From Mytilus trossulus (Eukaryota > Mollusca > Bivalvia > Mytilida > Mytilidae), in contig NC_086374.1 in NCBI RefSeq assembly GCF_036588685.1, forward strand, positions 73,778,457 through 73,842,456: a stretch of 64,000 nt of DNA, given 5' to 3'. Under the pieces are notes generated by a model. It saw only the letters and a program-made list of their open reading frames with translations. It was not told the DNA's origin and ran no database searches. A program made the translations under genes and the position numbers. Of this stretch, positions 1-11,607 are shown piece after piece. The stretch's first letter is position 1; each line of letters begins with the position of its first letter.

Positions 1-420
1 ATTAAATTAAAAAGTTTAGTTATGGATTTACATGTAACATAACTGCTATATTTAATGACTTCATTTGCAATTCTATCTGGTCCTGCACTTTTCCCCATTT
101 TTAATTTGTTTATACACTTTTTAACTTCTGTCAATACATTTTCCTTTAAAATATTTTTTATAATCTTTAACATATGCATCTATTTTATCCATAAAAGGTA
201 CATTTATATGTTCAGGTTTCCCCTGGGACTGAAAATGTTGACTTAAATTTCCCATATTAATAAGTTTACTTAAGTTTGAAGAACTACTATCATCATTTTA
301 AGTGCATTTAAATGCTGCCAGTACTGTTTTGGATCAGTTTCTTTCCAATTTAAAAGTTTATCATAAATATTTTTCTTAAATAGATATTTCTTCCTTATTA
401 TCATCTTTTACTTCATCTTG
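1..420 (-). mobile_element. LINE reverse transcriptase fragment, cut by window edge
   Basis: On the minus strand the first ~100 bases read KMGKSAGPDRIANEVIK, followed by a hydrophobic run ending KLFNL. This is the N-terminal motif of non-LTR retrotransposon reverse transcriptases (the 'KSAGPD.I..E..K' block). Sequence to about 420 gives further LINE-like peptide in shifting frames (for example DDSSSSNLSKLINMGNL), so the copy has lost its reading frame. The catalytic part would lie before position 1. Clade is not determined; a CR1/Jockey-like element is plausible. Confidence 0.7.
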
Positions 421-430
421 AACGCTCAAA

Positions 431-1246
431 GCCAAAAATATAATAGTTGAAGACCCGTTTATGACCAAAAAGCTAGTGCATAATAATAACCGTCAAATCA
501 TCAAGGTTAATTTTTCTTTACTGGTTTAAAACATCTTAAAAATATCAAGAAATATTTTACAAAAATTTTGCTTTTTTTAAGTAATAATCACCAATAAAAT
601 TATTGCAAAATTTAATAATTTCTTTACATGGCATCTTTAAGGTGCAGTTTTCCGCCCGGCCGGTTCAAACCAGCGTTACAGTTACCACAACTATACAGAT
701 TGAAAAGAGATTTCTTAAAATGATGGATGCAGTCATTAACTTATTTAAAACTTAATTATGTCTTAAAAGAAAATTAGCGTACCTGATATTTCAGTTTTTA
801 ATGGAGAAAATTCACACTGGCCGTGAGTCTGTGTAACTCCAAAAATCGATAGTGTTATAAATAGAAGAAGCATCATGGATGGCGTCTTGTTGTAAGAATG
901 TATACACACCATATAGACAATGAAGTCAGCGAAAAATCATTTAAAGAAGCGCTGTCAAAAATTAATAGGATAGACTGACTCTCGGTGACCCGCAGCTGCA
1001 GTTACTATCTTCCTATGTCAGGTAAGTGACATGATTAATTGAGGGGACGGGTTTTATGACAGATAATTGTTAGTTGTACATTGACATGCTCTTCGTGTTA
1101 CAAGGTGTTTACTTTAATGTCCATTGGTCAAAATCCACAAAATTAGCCGACACAAAATGTAGTATTGTATTCTTCCTACATTATATATATATTTCATATT
1201 CATATATTCAACGAAGTAACAAAATGGGGGCGATAGAGAGCGAGCG

Positions 1247-1291
<45 letters not shown>

Positions 1292-2270
1292 TTCATGTTC
1301 ATGCATAGCACAAAAACGAGAAGACGAAAATCAAGCATTAGAATTTGGACATTTTGCGGTTTTGTTTTGTTAATGACTATCCAAACTACCATTATCCAAC
1401 GGTTGTTGGTAATATACCCCAACAGTCAACCGATGGATTAACGACATACGCCAAACTTCATTAAATTTTGATTTTAGGAGACGTTTTCTGTGCAAGTGTG
1501 TGGCCATTCAAACAGGCAAAAAATGATAAAGAGAAAACAACGTGACATACACAATCTTTATTCAGTTTAGATGGAAATAATGATTGTAGTTGTATGTTGA
1601 AAGTTTATGCATGATGTTTGATAAGATTGAAAATGTAAACGGGGAATGTCTGAAAACTCCATTTTTTTGTGACAAGATATAAAATTGAGAATGGAAATGT
1701 GGAATGTGTCTAATAAATAACAATCCGACCATAAAGCAGACAACAGCAGAAGGTCACATATATGTTTGTTAATATGACGACAAGGGTGAATTAGGGTATA
1801 GAAATATGTTAACATCAGATTCTTCCTCAGTTCCGTCAGTAATTTCTATGAGTGCTCGTGGTGTCTACTTGGTTTAGTGGAATGTACTTATACACTCACA
1901 GATATTTTTTGTAAGAATTAGACATTAAACCCGATGCATTGTGTCGGAAGTGTATTGCGCTATCGATACTACATACATTAAAACCCTTGCAATAGATGAT
2001 TGAAGAGTGCCGAGGTGGCATGTTGCAATGCAGTTTTCTGCAACTATCTAACATATTCTCTTTTCAGTGGTATTTCAATCTTCCATTAATATCTCTCAGA
2101 ACGAACATACTGTTCAAGTTATAATTGTTGATTTGTTCTTGAACTGGAAATGCATGAACTATGATTTGCCATGGAACGTTTACCGTGAGATTTGTCACGA
2201 AACGTTACTGAGCAAACATAAAACATCATATTTTCCACTCCATCTGTAAATGATAAAAATTCTTGTTGGA
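431..2270. other. Intergenic stretch without recognised gene
   Basis: AT-rich sequence with only short ORFs. The GA microsatellite at 1234-1290 creates two spurious ORFs. I see no exon with convincing splice borders and no clear mobile element. A promoter or noncoding exon cannot be excluded. Confidence 0.4.
1234..1290. repeat. (GA)n microsatellite with GAGC interruptions
   Basis: An uninterrupted GA run of about 30 bases is flanked by GAGC/GAGA variants on both sides. Simple repeat, probably length-polymorphic. Confidence 0.95.
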
Positions 2271-2304
2271 ATCAGTCAAGACAAAGCCCAATTAGCGTTC
2301 TTGA

Positions 2305-2720
2305 ACAAGATTCAAGATTTTCAAGATTCAAGATTCAAGATTTTATTCATAACCTCAGACACATACTTGTGTACAAGAGGACAATATATACATACATATT
2401 AAGATAATACATAGCGAGACAGGACAAACGGAACACAAATACATAGTATATTTTAAAAGACAATTGGTATAATTAAATAAAGTATTTTATGATTTTCTTC
2501 ACAAAAATTGATAAATTCCTTTGAACTTGTACGTTACAAATAGACAACAAGCCAGTGAACTTGTTCTTGCTTGGATTCATTACATAGTAATTTGGTATAA
2601 ACTTTGATCTAAGAACAAGAAATAATGTTATTCGGACCTTTTGATTTCAATAACGACTCAAAAGACTCACAAATAATATAATCTATTACACAATTAACTT
2701 CACACCTATGAGACGGCTGA
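2305..2720 (-). mobile_element. LINE 3' end with heptamer tail
   Basis: On the minus strand the sequence runs to GAATAAAATCTTGAATC and then repeats TTGAATC-like heptamers through 2341-2305. An AATAAA-like signal followed by a short tandem repeat is how CR1/L2-type LINEs end. No coding part is visible, so this would be a 5'-truncated copy. The inner limit near 2720 is a guess. Confidence 0.5.
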
Positions 2721-2989
2721 CACTGTTATTGCATAAAGAAACATAATTATGACACATAAATTAATTTTATGTTCTTCTTTACTTGAAAAAATGATTCGTC
2801 AATTAGATATCTTCATATATAAATGTACAAATCACTTAGCCTAATTAAAGATTGGACCACCACAGACATTTTGGTAGACTGCGAAGAAACAAAGAATTGA
2901 TTACGTAACTATTCATTGGTCGAACTGATGGCCCAAGGACGAATATAGTCCCCAGTGTAAACAGTGTATAACTTGCATGTTTTATTTGA

Positions 2990-3470
2990 TATACCTTCCC
3001 AATTTATTTCTTGATATTAAATGCATGAAATATTAAGTTGGGGGATGTAATTACATGTCCAAAAAATTTTGGTGCTGAATCCATATGTTAAGTAGTGAGT
3101 TGGTCTAGTTCTAAAAGGTCAAATTTTATCACGTCTGAAGCTGTCAAACTGAATTTTCACCCCCTTAACACAGAATTGTCAATATTTTGAGTTAGAGCTG
3201 GTAGAAGTTTCTATAATTTTGATATTATTTGTCTCAGTGGTAGTACACTACACTGTAAAAAGCTTTTTGAGAAAGAGCAGGCGCGATTTTTTTAATTTGA
3301 ATTTATTGTCTAAAAGAAATGCACTACGAAATAACTGTGTTCTCGGGCCTGATGAGTCAAAATTGCACACAAAACCCGCTATGTAACTTTAACAGTTAAG
3401 GTTCCAAATTGATGATAAGGAATTCAAAGTTTTTCGATTCTGGGTGTCTCAAAGGTTAAAAAATAGCAAA
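2990..3470 (+). repeat. Interspersed repeat, copy A (diverged partner at 56.6 kb)
   Basis: This block shares an ordered series of words with 56595-56940: GAAGCTGTCAAA, TAGAGC, TAATTTTGATAT / GATTTTGGATAT, TTTGTC, TACACT, CTGTAAAAA, GAGAAAG and TAACTGTGTTCTCGG. The two copies share orientation and are old. No coding capacity or terminal repeats are visible. The rest of 2720-5095 holds no gene I can recognise. Confidence 0.6.
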
Positions 3471-4435
3471 TTGAAATAGTTTATAGTTGAAAGTGCGCCA
3501 AAGGACCTCCTACTCAAACTGCTTTCATTTGAAAATATCTTAACGTTTAAAAATTGAAGATTTAAGCTTTATGTGTCATATTATATTTTTTTTTGCACAT
3601 TTATAAAATCGACAGCTTGAAGAAAGAATATGATTATGCAAATTTTGTCATCGCACATATGCAGCAAATAAATTATATAGTTCCGTTTTTTAAGTATATA
3701 ACATATACAACATATACAAATAATAAAAAAATAGAAAAAAATAGAAAATAACCAAATAAATTTGGACTAATAAGATTATTTCTAATTAAAGGGGCAGAAG
3801 TAATTGCACAAGCATTATTTTGTATGTTCGTTGTAATTTACGAATATAATAACCTTGTGCTGTGACTGAGCTGGTTTACATTTTCCGACAACATATGTTA
3901 AATACTGGTCAACTGAGACAAATAGCTGTCACAAATAACACTTGAATGTTTTCATACATGCAAATATATATCAAAATGTCACTGAGTACAGCATATACTA
4001 CATTTTGATTAATTTCCCTCATTTAATGATAATGAAAATAATAATCAATAGCTTATATTTCGATGTTGATTCAATGAATATAAATTACGTGACGGTGTGA
4101 ATAATTCGGTGATACAAAATATATAATTTGCCAAATACATGGTTATTTTTAAATCTTCCCATGCATTAACACAGGACTTTGAGAGATTTATTGTTTATTT
4201 ACATTGGTGAGGGTTTTTTTTAAATTAATTTAAGACATTATCTGAGGGAGATGCAGCCTTTATATAAGTGAAAATACATAATTGCTGATAGATGAATTTA
4301 CAGATGTATTATTTGAATCATGCAAATATTTACTGCATGGTTTGATACTCGTGCAGTGTGGATTCAGTATAATGTATCCCCGTGCCTGTATAGTGTATGC
4401 CCTTATATTTTTACATTTAGTTTTTTTTTGCTTGC

Positions 4436-4526
4436 GAGAGAGCTGTCTACTTATTCTATTGTCATTGGTTTCTTGTACCGTGGAGAGTTGTCTCATTGGC
4501 AATCATACCACATCTTCTTTTTTATA
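4436..4526 (-). repeat. Mussel-type interspersed repeat (GATGTGG family), fragment
   Basis: Contains GGAGAGTTGTCTCATTGGCA followed by ATCATACCACATCTTC, the complement of the family head. The same words recur at many sites in this window, in both orientations. The two overlapping short ORFs here are by-products of the repeat. Confidence 0.75.
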
Positions 4527-5095
4527 AATACTGAAAAATTAGCTGCTTGTTGAATAGTATTTTGGAGCACAACTGAAACATTAGATGTTAGGTGATCGGT
4601 ATCTCCCAATACTGCATGAACATCAACAAAACTGAAAAATAGGCTAATGGGTTGAATAGACCATCATTCAGGCTCCTGACCCAGACTGATTATCCAAAGT
4701 CACTGAGCACCAAAACTGAAATATTGGCTACTAGTGAGTTTTACCTTTGGGAACCGATTATGTTATTGCAGCAATACCGAAACATTGACTGCTGAACCTT
4801 CGGAGACCGATAACTTGACAGCAGCAGTACCGAAGCATTATCTTTTCACGGTGAACAGTGGTTTATCCAACAGTAACAATACTGACACATTCATTGCTGG
4901 ACGATGATTGTTACCACCAGAGACTTGAAAATCAAAATGTAGCAACAATCCAACTTTGTCTGCTTGGCAAATGATATATCACTGGATATTATCCACCAGC
5001 ACAAGTTAAGCCTCCATGATAGTAAAAAAGTAAGATAAATAGATTCATTAAGTAATGTGTAATTAATAACAATTATTTTTTAAAGCTAGTTTGTC

Positions 5096-6361
5096 TTATA
5101 AAAATAAAAGTTTATGTTTAAGTCTTTTTCCTGCGGAATTCAAAGTTTTCGATTGTCTTCGAGTTGCATTTCTTTTCATTGATATATAGTGAAGTGGTTT
5201 TGCCTCAGAAATTTCCGCCGTGTAGAACTTACAATATCTTTCAAACTTGGTTCGTTTATGGATATTAATTTTATTAGATTCTCTTCTTGTTTCGAATGCC
5301 AAGCAGTTGATTTGACCTGCATGATAGTTGACATTCCGATATTTCTGCGATATGATAAACCGATTATAAACACTTTCACTTTTTGTCGAGTTCCACTTTT
5401 CATGTAAATATCCTTTGTCAACCGTTTGATGAATAGCGTCTACAGTTTCTGTTAAATCAACTGTACTAAAATTAGACATTCTCGAAAATAACAATAGAAA
5501 ATTGTCGTATGCCGGTCGACCAATCACAAGATCCGGCAAAGAATTCCACGGAAAAAAACGATTCGTGAAAAAATAATCCTCCGCATCAGTTCTAAACAGA
5601 GTCCCCCGATCTTTAGAGGCCTGTATCAATGAGCTAACTGAACTTGCTTCGTCAATTGTTAAATTTTCAATATTTATCCTCTTTCCAGTTAGCATAAAAT
5701 GTGTTCCAGTAATCTTATCATATTTATTTATAAATTCCAAAGTTTGCTTTAAAGAAGATGTAAATAATATATCTGCATTCACATAACCAATAATAGACGC
5801 GTTATAGTGCCTAGCTATAGTGATATACATATGTTTAAGTATAGGAGTGTCTGATTTGGACACATGCTGTATAGGTAAAATATCCCATCCTCCCAATCTA
5901 AATTCCTTTGCCAGCATCGAATTATTTGTAAATAACACTGCCTTTATTTGGCAGTCTAGAGAAGGCCAATTTCTTTTTGTGTTATTATGAACAACCTCAC
6001 GTTTCGTCGTAGGTTCAAAAGATGTGAAAATTACAAATCTGTTATTGCACATTAAATGAGTCGTTTTTACTTCTTGGTCATCAGTACCAAATGCTCCATT
6101 CGCAAAAAATAAATTAGCATCGTTGTTTCTCAAAAACTGTTTTAGTATGTCAACTCTGTTGATATTTTTACTATCACTCTTTCCGTTAATAACATCCATT
6201 TTTGAGTTATTATAATAATCCATATCTTTCCACTTTATATTGTCTAATTCCTTCAAAATAACAATGTTTAACACAATGAAAAGTACAACCACAATACTTG
6301 TTAATTTGTTCACATGAACTTTTCGCAGATTCCGTTGCCATGTGTCCACAGTACAGCACAT
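5096..6361 (-). CDS. Glycosyltransferase-like type II membrane protein, intronless
   Basis: A 421-residue uninterrupted reading frame. Residues 1-19 are short and basic (cytosolic side), and residues 20-37 (TSIVVVLFIVLNIVIL) form one membrane anchor. The rest would lie in the Golgi or ER lumen and has several N-x-S/T sites. Landmarks in order: IIGYVNADILF at 190-200, where NAD occupies the place of a metal-binding DxD; TGKR at 225-228; DAEDYFFTNRFFPW at 259-272; GRPAYDN at 281-287; DAIHQ at 308-312. The order 'NADIL, D-x-x-x-F, GR-x-x-YDN, HQ' recalls a little-studied nucleotide-diphospho-sugar transferase group; that is family knowledge plus inference, and donor and acceptor are unknown. The methionine chosen lies 19 residues before the anchor, as expected for type II topology. 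A single exon among intron-rich neighbours may mean an old retrocopy or an intronless expanded family. It is surely a real gene; the enzyme class is less certain. Confidence 0.8.
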   Translation of the reverse strand: MCCTVDTWQRNLRKVHVNKLTSIVVVLFIVLNIVILKELDNIKWKDMDYYNNSKMDVINGKSDSKNINRVDILKQFLRNNDANLFFANGAFGTDDQEVKTTHLMCNNRFVIFTSFEPTTKREVVHNNTKRNWPSLDCQIKAVLFTNNSMLAKEFRLGGWDILPIQHVSKSDTPILKHMYITIARHYNASIIGYVNADILFTSSLKQTLEFINKYDKITGTHFMLTGKRINIENLTIDEASSVSSLIQASKDRGTLFRTDAEDYFFTNRFFPWNSLPDLVIGRPAYDNFLLLFSRMSNFSTVDLTETVDAIHQTVDKGYLHEKWNSTKSESVYNRFIISQKYRNVNYHAGQINCLAFETRRESNKINIHKRTKFERYCKFYTAEISEAKPLHYISMKRNATRRQSKTLNSAGKRLKHKLLFL

Positions 6362-7266
6362 TTCTTACTATTTTAGTATATCGCAACTCTAACGTATTTC
6401 ACCGAGAGAAAACATCTTGACAGACAAAATAATTTGTCAGACTGAGATAAAAGGATTAAAATTAAACTCTTCCGTCTTACAATACAATTATAACTATTAC
6501 GTTTTAGGATGTACACGGGATTAAAACTAAACCTATGTATGGTAAGCTAAGTGAAGCTGAATTCAGCAATATTATTGTTTTTAAAAACGAAGCTATATAA
6601 TTATATATAAGGAGAAATTGAACAACTGCATCACTAATCAGAGAAACAAGACTGGTCGTATGCATGCATGCAGTTGTGACTATTTTAACTTTTCATGTCA
6701 CGTGTGCCCAAGCTAAAGTGAAGCTACGTACACGCTGCCTTTACGCCATGCTCATAGTACTATCTCTGATCTCTTACACCAATGCAATAGATGTATGATT
6801 TCGACATTGCAATAGACAAACATGACACAATATCTTGTATATTGACCAAGCGGTCAATGACACTAGAAAGTCCCGCCTGACTTTAAACAATGCTTGGATG
6901 AACAAAAATTGATATTGAATCAAAGTACAAAACTCTGTATTTGTAAATTCAGTTGTTATAAAACACTTAGATTGTTTGTTTAACTTTACTATAATAGAAT
7001 GTGAAAGTTGAAATTCTTTTTTTTGTAATAGTAGAAATGTAAGGATTTGAGATTATCCTATGTTGGAGTAGTAAAATGGAAAGAAAAGAAAAACATAAAT
7101 CTCTTGTTACTCTCCCCTATCTATACTGATTTCCTTTGTGTACCAACTGTACACAACCAGTCAGGGGAAACGACTCTATTACTCTAATGGAAGCGCCATC
7201 TTGATGCTAAGAAATGTCTTTTTTCTGTTTACGAAAAGGTTGATTTAGCGGATCGTACATATCAGA
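6362..7266. other. Region between divergent gene 5' ends; promoter content unknown
   Basis: Lies between the start of the minus-strand glycosyltransferase-like gene and the first proposed exon of the plus-strand small gene. It could hold promoters for both, but I see no decisive motif. A palindromic TGCATGCATGCA run is at about 6660. Confidence 0.3.
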
Positions 7267-9026
7267 ATGACAAGTAAGTCAGCCACATAATATTTTGTGA
7301 ACATGAGCTTTCGATCTATCTATATGACAATAATAATCGCACCGAAATAACTATCTAAATCAGACCATCAAAAAGTTGTGCTATAGAAAATAATTGAAAG
7401 GAAATCGCAAGGTACTTGCGATTTCAACTTTTTTCAAGAAAATGGCACATAAAGTTTAACTATTCATTTTATTTACATAATATCATGTACACATAGTGTT
7501 TAAAGTTGTACTTCTCGATATTGGAAGACGAAAATGAAATCAAACACCAAAATAACGAGTTTGCAGTTGCATGCTTACTTTGTTGTTGTTCTATTGTTAT
7601 GCTAATCAAACACCACGTCAGAAAATATTTACCACACAGTCATGACGAATCCAAGATATAGTTCCTACTTCAAGTGTTGGCAGAATGTAAGTGAACAACA
7701 TCCTAAAATTTTATATAATTTACATTGGTTGATATACATAATATAAACATGTATTTTTTTCACAAAAATGTACCATGTTTGTACTCTCAGTCATTGTTTA
7801 ATTACTAGCGTAGGTCATTTTTAAATTGTTGTATTGCACATGGTAAGCATTTTTGCTAATTTTATAAAGGCAACCAAAGATGTGGTAGGATTGCCAATGA
7901 GACACCTCTCTACAATGACACAGAAACATTTCTATATCTCAATATACATGTAGTATTGTACATCCTACAACAATGACAAAAGCATCAACAAACGACATCC
8001 AATGAATTGCAGACTCCTGACTTGGGAAAGGCACATATACATACAGAATATGGCGGGTTAAACATGTTAGCTAGATACCAACCCTTTTATGGGAAAATTT
8101 TGGTTGATTTTATAGTGAATCACTGAAGCTGAAGCATGACTGGAGTACCCCCCCCCCCCCCCCCCTAAAGGAAAAGTTCTGGCTCAGCCACAGCTTGTTC
8201 TCTAATATTTGACCAGCATGCATTGATTTCTTTTATAGTACAAGTTTATACATATAGATCAAAATACTGGTTACAACAAATATAAATATGAACCAATTCA
8301 AGTACATCTTCTAATTGTGCACTCTACTTGAGTGACTCACCAGGTTTTTTAGAATGTTAAGGTTATTCAGTATATATAAAAAAAAAAAGGGAAGATGTGG
8401 TACATGTATGATTGCCAAGAAGACAACTCTCAACAAGAGACCAAAATTACACAGAAATTAACAACTATACATTGTAGGTCACTGTACAGCCTCCAACAAT
8501 GAGCAAAGCCCATCCTGAAATGACAATGTAAAAAACTCAAAGAAAAAAATTATGGCCTTATTTATTCTAAAAAATGAACGAAAAACAAATAAATGTATGT
8601 AACACATAAACAAACGACAACCACTGAATTACAGGCTCCTGGCTTAATTGGGACAGACACTGTGGCACATACATGCATATAGTGGCTGGGTCAAACATGT
8701 TAGCGGGATCCCCCCCCCCTAACCTGGGACAATGGTATAAAATACCATTGCGTCTCATTATCACTATTTTGTATTTCATGCAATAAAACATTAAATAATA
8801 TAGCTGCTTTGAAAGGAGTTTCCTCTTGGGTTACATGATCTTACATGTATGTGTGCAAAATGAAACATCTCTTATATTAATCATCTTTGCTGTTTTGACA
8901 TACATGTTTGATATCATTGCACTAAGCTTTTTTTTCTTCAAACTTTAGATTTTGAGTGTTGCAGATGCTGTTCAGTTTGCAGAGGTATTTGAAATGGAAA
9001 GAGAGAGAAATATGAACATACATTGA
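7267..9026 (+). CDS. Possible small spliced gene (about 49 residues), tentative
   Basis: Three pieces join in frame across GT-AG borders. 7267-7273 is ATGACAA before a strong donor, GTAAGT. 7622-7686 follows the acceptor at GTCAG and ends before GTAAGT. 8949-9026 follows a pyrimidine-rich acceptor (CTTTAG). The joined peptide begins MTKNIYHTVMTNPRYSSYFK and ends EMERERNMNIH. I do not recognise a family. An alternative donor (GAG then GTATTT, at 8985) would link to an exon near 9547 and change the C-terminus. A possible poly(A) signal, AATAAA, occurs near 9928. In-frame joining with two good donors is the only support. It could also be a noncoding RNA or chance. Confidence 0.25.
7868..8010 (+). 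repeat. Mussel-type interspersed repeat (GATGTGG family)
   Basis: Starts AAAGATGTGGTAGGATTGCC, continues AATGAGACACCTCTC and GACACAGAAA, then CATCCTACAACAATGA. It shares these words with the copy at 8390-8790 and with 35465-35605. Confidence 0.7.
8145..8167. repeat. Poly-C tract inside degenerate MITE fragment
   Basis: A run of about 20 C residues preceded by TTTTATAGTGAATCACTGAA, a word also found before the C tract of the element at 9324-9440 (in rearranged order). It is probably a decayed copy of the CGGATCC-type MITE seen at 13337-13497. Confidence 0.5.
8388..8790 (+). repeat. Mussel-type interspersed repeat, long copy
   Basis: The fullest copy in this part of the window: AAGATGTGGTACATG, ATTGCCAAGAAGACAACTCT, ACACAGAAATTAACAAC, GTCACTGTACAGCC, AACAATGAGCAAAGCCCA, then AAACGACAACCACTGAATTA and CAGGCTCCTGGCTTAATTGG. 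A C-rich run sits at 8710. The 74-residue minus-strand ORF here belongs to the repeat. Confidence 0.75.
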
Positions 9027-9323
9027 CTGCTTTGAATATAAGGTGTAAGTAAATTGTGTATGTACATGATATAATTATTAGAAATGATCAGCTTATCAGT
9101 GAGTATAAAAACATTTATTAGAGTTCAATATTTCAGTTAAAGTAATTTGGGTATAAAGCAAGGCAAGTGTAAAAGATGGTTTGTTAATAGTCATGATAGT
9201 ACATTACTCATCTTAATTACAATATCATACTTCTAAAAAATCACAATTTTATTGGAGTGTTTTCTCCTGTTGAAAATACAATTGATATTAAAATGAATCA
9301 TCAGTTACAAGAAAATCGTATCT

Positions 9324-9440
9324 TCAGAGGCAGATTTAGGGGGCAGTGGACTGACCCCCCCCCCCCCTTTTTGTGTGAAGAATTTAGTTGATTATACAAG
9401 GAATCACTGAATAATGACAAGAGAAGGCCCCCTCTGATGA
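9324..9440. mobile_element. Degenerate MITE with CAGAGGC-type terminus
   Basis: Begins CAGAGGCAGATTTAGGGGGC, has a poly-C tract at 9354-9367 and the words TTTAGTTGATTATAC and GGAATCACTGAA, and ends near GGCCCCCTCTGATG. The start matches the complement of the right end of the element at 13337-13497. A CAG-initial inverted repeat suggests a hAT-type nonautonomous element, by inference. Confidence 0.55.
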
Positions 9441-10107
9441 CTATTTCTGTATATGCTAATGATCTTTTAAACCTTATATAATAACATTTTGTTTTATTCT
9501 TGATTTATATTATCTGATTATCTATATGATTCTTCTCTTTTGTAGGTAAAAAAGAGTTACACGTGCCAAAAAATATGTTGAAAATTTGAAAACTGTTAAC
9601 AAGAGCATCAACGAATAGAAAAAAGAACAATACCAGGTCTGGATATTAGTGGCAGCATGCAATTATTACCAGGAAAAAAATGTAGCTGTACAGAAGACAC
9701 CCCAGATCATAAAATTGCATGTAAAAAAGGAAAGCATTCCTTTTCATAGAATCAAAGAACTCTTTTAACCAAGTCAAGATGTTATTAGACATGTTATCAT
9801 ATATATAGTACATTTGTATTTACAAATATAAGAAGTATGTGTGACTATGTCATGTTACATGTATGCTGAGAATATTTTAATGTCACAAGGATATGAAATG
9901 GATAAATGAAATATTGTCAACCATTTAAATAAAACAGACAGGCTCACATAAAAATCAACTGCCTATGTGAAAGTTTAAGTTGAATTTATTGTCTAGAATT
10001 AACATACCATATATCCAAAGCACAGAATTGCCTTTCTCAGAAATTTTATATGTTAAATAGAATGATATTTGTAGCTTTTATTTTCTTGGAACTGTTTCAA
10101 TATAAAA

Positions 10108-10165
10108 TAAGGGAGATGTGGTATGATTGTCAATGAGACATATTTCCACCAGAGACCAAACTAAA
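10108..10165 (+). repeat. Mussel-type interspersed repeat, short head fragment
   Basis: GGAGATGTGGTATGATTGTC, AATGAGACATATTTCCACCA and GAGACCAAAC match the family head; only about 60 bases are recognisable. Confidence 0.7.
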
Positions 10166-10413
10166 TGTTAGAAAATACAGGTCACAGTTATGTTTGACAT
10201 TGTGTAGCAATATATATGAAAGACACAAAGATTATAGTGTAAAAAAATTCAAACAAGATAAGGAACTATTAATGATTACTCTTAAACCTGGCAGCAAACT
10301 CACTGAAACTAAACATAAAAGCCAATTACAGTCAACTCATATTCACAAAAGGAACTATTTTCGGTCAACAGGGAATTCAAAATACCATCAAAGGCAATGA
10401 AGGTCAACATCTA

Positions 10414-11582
10414 TGTAGGACTCAAATCTATAGCGGGTTCCAAATCTGTGGCAGATTCCTAATCTATGGCAAATGTGACGTTACAAACGCCAAACAACTC
10501 AAATCTATGGCAGATTTTTGTTTACTCCAAATCTATGGCAGATCTTGTGGAAAGGGTACCATATAACGTCACAATTGAATATACTGCCATATTACATTTT
10601 CGCCACAGATAACGATGGCGAAACCCATAGATTTGAACACCATTCAAGATAAAGATATTTCCCTGGCAACAATTTGCGGGTGGTTTAAAGGAAGATGTGA
10701 CATATTATCCTGAAGATGGACCAAATGCGCTGTACTGGCCGAGTCCGGCGATGAATTATGGCACTGCTATTTTAAGTAACGCATATTTTAGAAAAAAGGA
10801 TTTTTAGAGCCCTTTAGAGTTTGCTGTTCAGTGTGAGCAAAGGCCGTACCTTGACCTATGCTGGTTTACTTATAAATTGTAACTTTGATGGACAGTTGTC
10901 TCATTGGCACTCATACCACATCTTCCTATATCTAGTTTGTAGTAGTTTACTGTATACCGGGCTGGCAAAGTTACTATGATATATAAAATAACCAGATACA
11001 AATTTGATTTAAATCGTCAGCAAATAAAAAAAAAATAATGTATTAACGATATCGCTGAAATAAATATTATTTGAAAATTCAAACTGTTTAATTTTCTTGG
11101 CCGTTACTTTTTTAATTTTATTTTTTATAATTAGCGGCCTCCTGGTTTGTTATTATTCTGTCTTTGTTTTATTAGTTTGTTTAATGAATTCGTTAAACAG
11201 CTGGTACCATGCACAGATTAAAGGATGTTTATTTTTTACAGAGCACATCATTTTAATCTTGAAGTCTGTATTAAGGCATATGCTTTTATCATTTATGATG
11301 TTATTTTGGTTGACCATTATGGAATGTTTATTTCACAAATATTTACAGACATGCTCCTGTTGTCGTATTTTTCCACTTGCTTATGACAAGTCATTGGTAA
11401 ACAATGTACTACATTGTTTTCCTTTTGCACAAAACTTGCCATATATTTGGAAACAACATAAATCCGCCATAGATTAGGAAATTACAAAACTTGCCATAGA
11501 TTTGGGATGGCATGACGTCACATTTACCATAGATTAGGAATCTGCCATAGATTTGGAACCCACCATAGATTTGAGTCCTACA
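10414..11582. mobile_element. 1.17 kb inverted-repeat element with tandem-repeat termini
   Basis: The left end reads TGTAGGACTCAAATCTAT and then repeats CCAAATCTATGGCAGATT-like units through about 10540. The right end (from about 11455) is the complement, with units such as AATCTGCCATAGATTTGG, ending GATTTGAGTCCTACA at 11582. Both ends are flanked by TA, so a TA target duplication is possible, but TA is its own complement and proves nothing. Both ends also share TGTGACGT. The interior has no transposase; it holds a mussel repeat fragment (10878-10935) and a hydrophobic AT-rich ORF at 11097-11477 that I do not regard as a gene. Most likely a nonautonomous DNA transposon. Confidence 0.75.
10878..10935 (-). 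repeat. Mussel-type interspersed repeat fragment inside the 1.17 kb element
   Basis: GGACAGTTGTCTCATTGGCA then CTCATACCACATCTTCCTAT, the complement of the family head. Its position inside the element shows nested insertion or co-option. Confidence 0.7.
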
Positions 11583-11607
11583 TATTGACTTTAGGTTAAT
11601 TTTAATC

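Noticed and set aside
1074-1422. Two overlapping ORFs with RERERE or SLSLSL runs
   Set aside because: Products of the GA microsatellite on either strand.
11097-11477. 126-residue hydrophobic ORF
   Set aside because: Lies inside the 1.17 kb nonautonomous element; T-rich sequence gives hydrophobic codons by chance and the ORF runs into the terminal repeat.
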